This document shows, in pieces, positions 62,885 to 64,000 of a stretch of DNA of 64,000 nucleotides; positions within the stretch are counted from its first letter, which is position 1, and each line of letters begins with the position of its first letter. This DNA comes from Anomaloglossus baeobatrachus (Eukaryota; Chordata; Amphibia; Anura; Aromobatidae). A program made the translations under genes and the position numbers. The notes under the pieces are model-generated. The model was given only the letters and a program-made list of their open reading frames with translations, had not been told where the DNA came from and ran no database searches. The stretch covers positions 401,598,185 through 401,662,184 of the forward strand of contig NC_134354.1 in NCBI RefSeq assembly GCF_048569485.1, in the 5' to 3' direction.

Positions 62885-63990
62885 GGCTGAGGTCACACTG
62901 GTGCATGGCATCAGATACAGGCGAGTTGGATACTATATTCCAAAGACTCTCAGCTCAAACTCTGCTGCCCGTGTGAGCCGAGTGTCATTCACTGTGATTT
63001 GATTCTTTTTAATGCAGGAATCTGATCATGGGTGTAGCTAAGAAGAACTTAAAGGGAACCTGTCACCAGATTTGGCAACTATAAGCTGTGGCCACCACCA
63101 GTGAGCTCTTATATGCAGCATTCTAGAATACTGTATATAAGAGCCCAGGCCACTGTGTACAGCCTAAAAAAACACTTTTATGATATAAGATGGGTGTCAC
63201 AGCTCTCCAGTCCGGCGTCTCCTCTCTTCGGAGATTGACGTTCTCCTTCTTCTCTGGCCCGTATGCATGACGCGTCCTACATTATCCACATTAGCTAACA
63301 TTGCGGTCTTGCGAAAGCGCACTTTGATCTACCATACTCAGGCAAATCAAACTATTGTAGTGCGCATGCACGGGCGGTCTTTAACCTTTCCTCATGCCTG
63401 CGCATTACAGTACTTTTATCTGCTCTCAGCAGGGAATATCAAAGTGCGCCTGCGCAGGACCGCAATGCTGGCCTGTGTGGATGACGTCGACGTGTCATCC
63501 ATACTGGCCTGTGTAGAAAGAGGACTGAGCAGAGAGGAGGCGACGGACCAGAGAGCTGCGATGTCCATTGGACCAAACCACCCCTATTTGAGTATAATAA
63601 AAATGTTTTTATGTTATACAGCGCGGCCTGGGCTCTTATATACATTTTTCTGGAATTCTGTATATAAGAGTTTCAATGGTGGCGGCCGCAATTTATAGTT
63701 GCCTAATCTGGTGACAGGTTCCCTTTAATTTCTCCATTGCCTGTCTTTGGATATGTCGAACTGCCCTAGTATGACATCAGTGCAGTCCGATGTATCACAT
63801 GCACCCACAGACTTATGCGGGTGCACGTGATCTGATATAGGCTGCCAATCGCAGCATGCAGCAATTTTTTTTTTTCTTTTTCTCATGCTGATTCGCTAGT
63901 AGGCACTGCTCCCTAGTATTACATTGGAGCGAGTGCTAAAACCTCATATAAAACTCATCTAATTTATACTCAGATGTGAGAGAGCCCTTA
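62885..63990. repeat. Dispersed repeat, third copy, carrying a TTAA MITE
   Basis: ggctgaggtcacactggtgc on the left and cagatgtgagagagccc on the right frame words shared with 1.15 and 24.0 kb (cagctcaaactctgctgcc; gatgtatcacatgcaccc). Interrupted by the MITE at 63053-63724. Confidence 0.55.
63053..63724. mobile_element. TTAA MITE, 672 bp, uninterrupted
   Basis: TTAA at 63049-63052 and 63725-63728. Ends aaagggaacctgtcaccag and ctggtgacaggttccctt are inverted. Arms contain ctgtatataagag in both orientations and an inner gcgcctgcgcaggaccgc / gcggtcttgcg pair. Same family as the split MITE at 50.2-56.5 kb and related to 19.87 kb. No transposase. Confidence 0.9.
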
Positions 63991-64000
63991 TTCTCTATAT

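Noticed and set aside
1-64000. tRNA or rRNA genes
   Set aside because: No cloverleaf with A and B box spacing and no rRNA-like conserved stretch was recognised by eye.

Overview
The window looks like non-genic chromosomal DNA from an amphibian, most likely a neobatrachian frog. That is an inference from the mix of families, not from a species-diagnostic gene. I see abundant Tc1 elements, TTAA-flanked foldback MITEs, hAT MITEs, an L1-like LINE, an Ngaro tyrosine-recombinase retrotransposon carrying an SGNH hydrolase, and a Gmr1-like Ty3/Gypsy element. I found no convincing host exon, tRNA, rRNA or CRISPR array. Nearly every long open frame belongs to a mobile element, and the short ones are chance frames in repeats.

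Layout. 1-5 kb: short inverted-repeat elements, a Tc1 remnant, a foldback element and about 1 kb of minisatellite. 5.0-11.9 kb: a non-autonomous LTR element on the minus strand with 1218-bp LTRs that differ at one base by eye. Its coding region includes what looks like a cold-shock domain, now divided by a Tc1 transposon (7193-8844). 12-24.4 kb: foldback and MITE elements, including a hAT inside a TTAA element (17.6-19.6 kb), a 1-kb palindrome with 494-bp arms that differ at one base (19.9-20.9 kb), a decayed Tc1 (21.1-22.6 kb) and another foldback (23.1-23.8 kb). 25.6-32.6 kb: a full-length L1-like LINE on the minus strand with a 14-bp target duplication, an open 1276-residue ORF2, and an ORF1 broken by one stop.

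33-48 kb: a 400-bp hAT MITE, a Tc1 relic, then a CA-rich repeat tract that received two insertions. One is a 3-kb hAT element packed with minisatellites (35.7-38.7 kb). The other is a solo LTR (38.8-47.9 kb) that was itself split by a whole-looking Gmr1-like Gypsy element (39.5-47.4 kb) with the rare order Gag-PR-INT-RT-RH. 50.2-56.5 kb: a TTAA MITE split by an Ngaro element (Gag with CCCH finger, RT-RNase H, tyrosine recombinase, SGNH hydrolase). 58.7-62.8 kb: a second, older non-autonomous LTR element of the same lineage as the first. 62.9-64 kb: a dispersed repeat carrying a further TTAA MITE.

The elements form a relative chronology through nesting. Several target-site duplications are readable directly: 4-5 bp for LTR elements, 8 bp for hATs, TTAA for foldbacks, TA for Tc1 and 14 bp for the LINE. 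The three most notable items are the cold-shock domain in the LTR element, the whole Gmr1-like element with a SCAN-like capsid region, and the near-perfect 1-kb palindrome.
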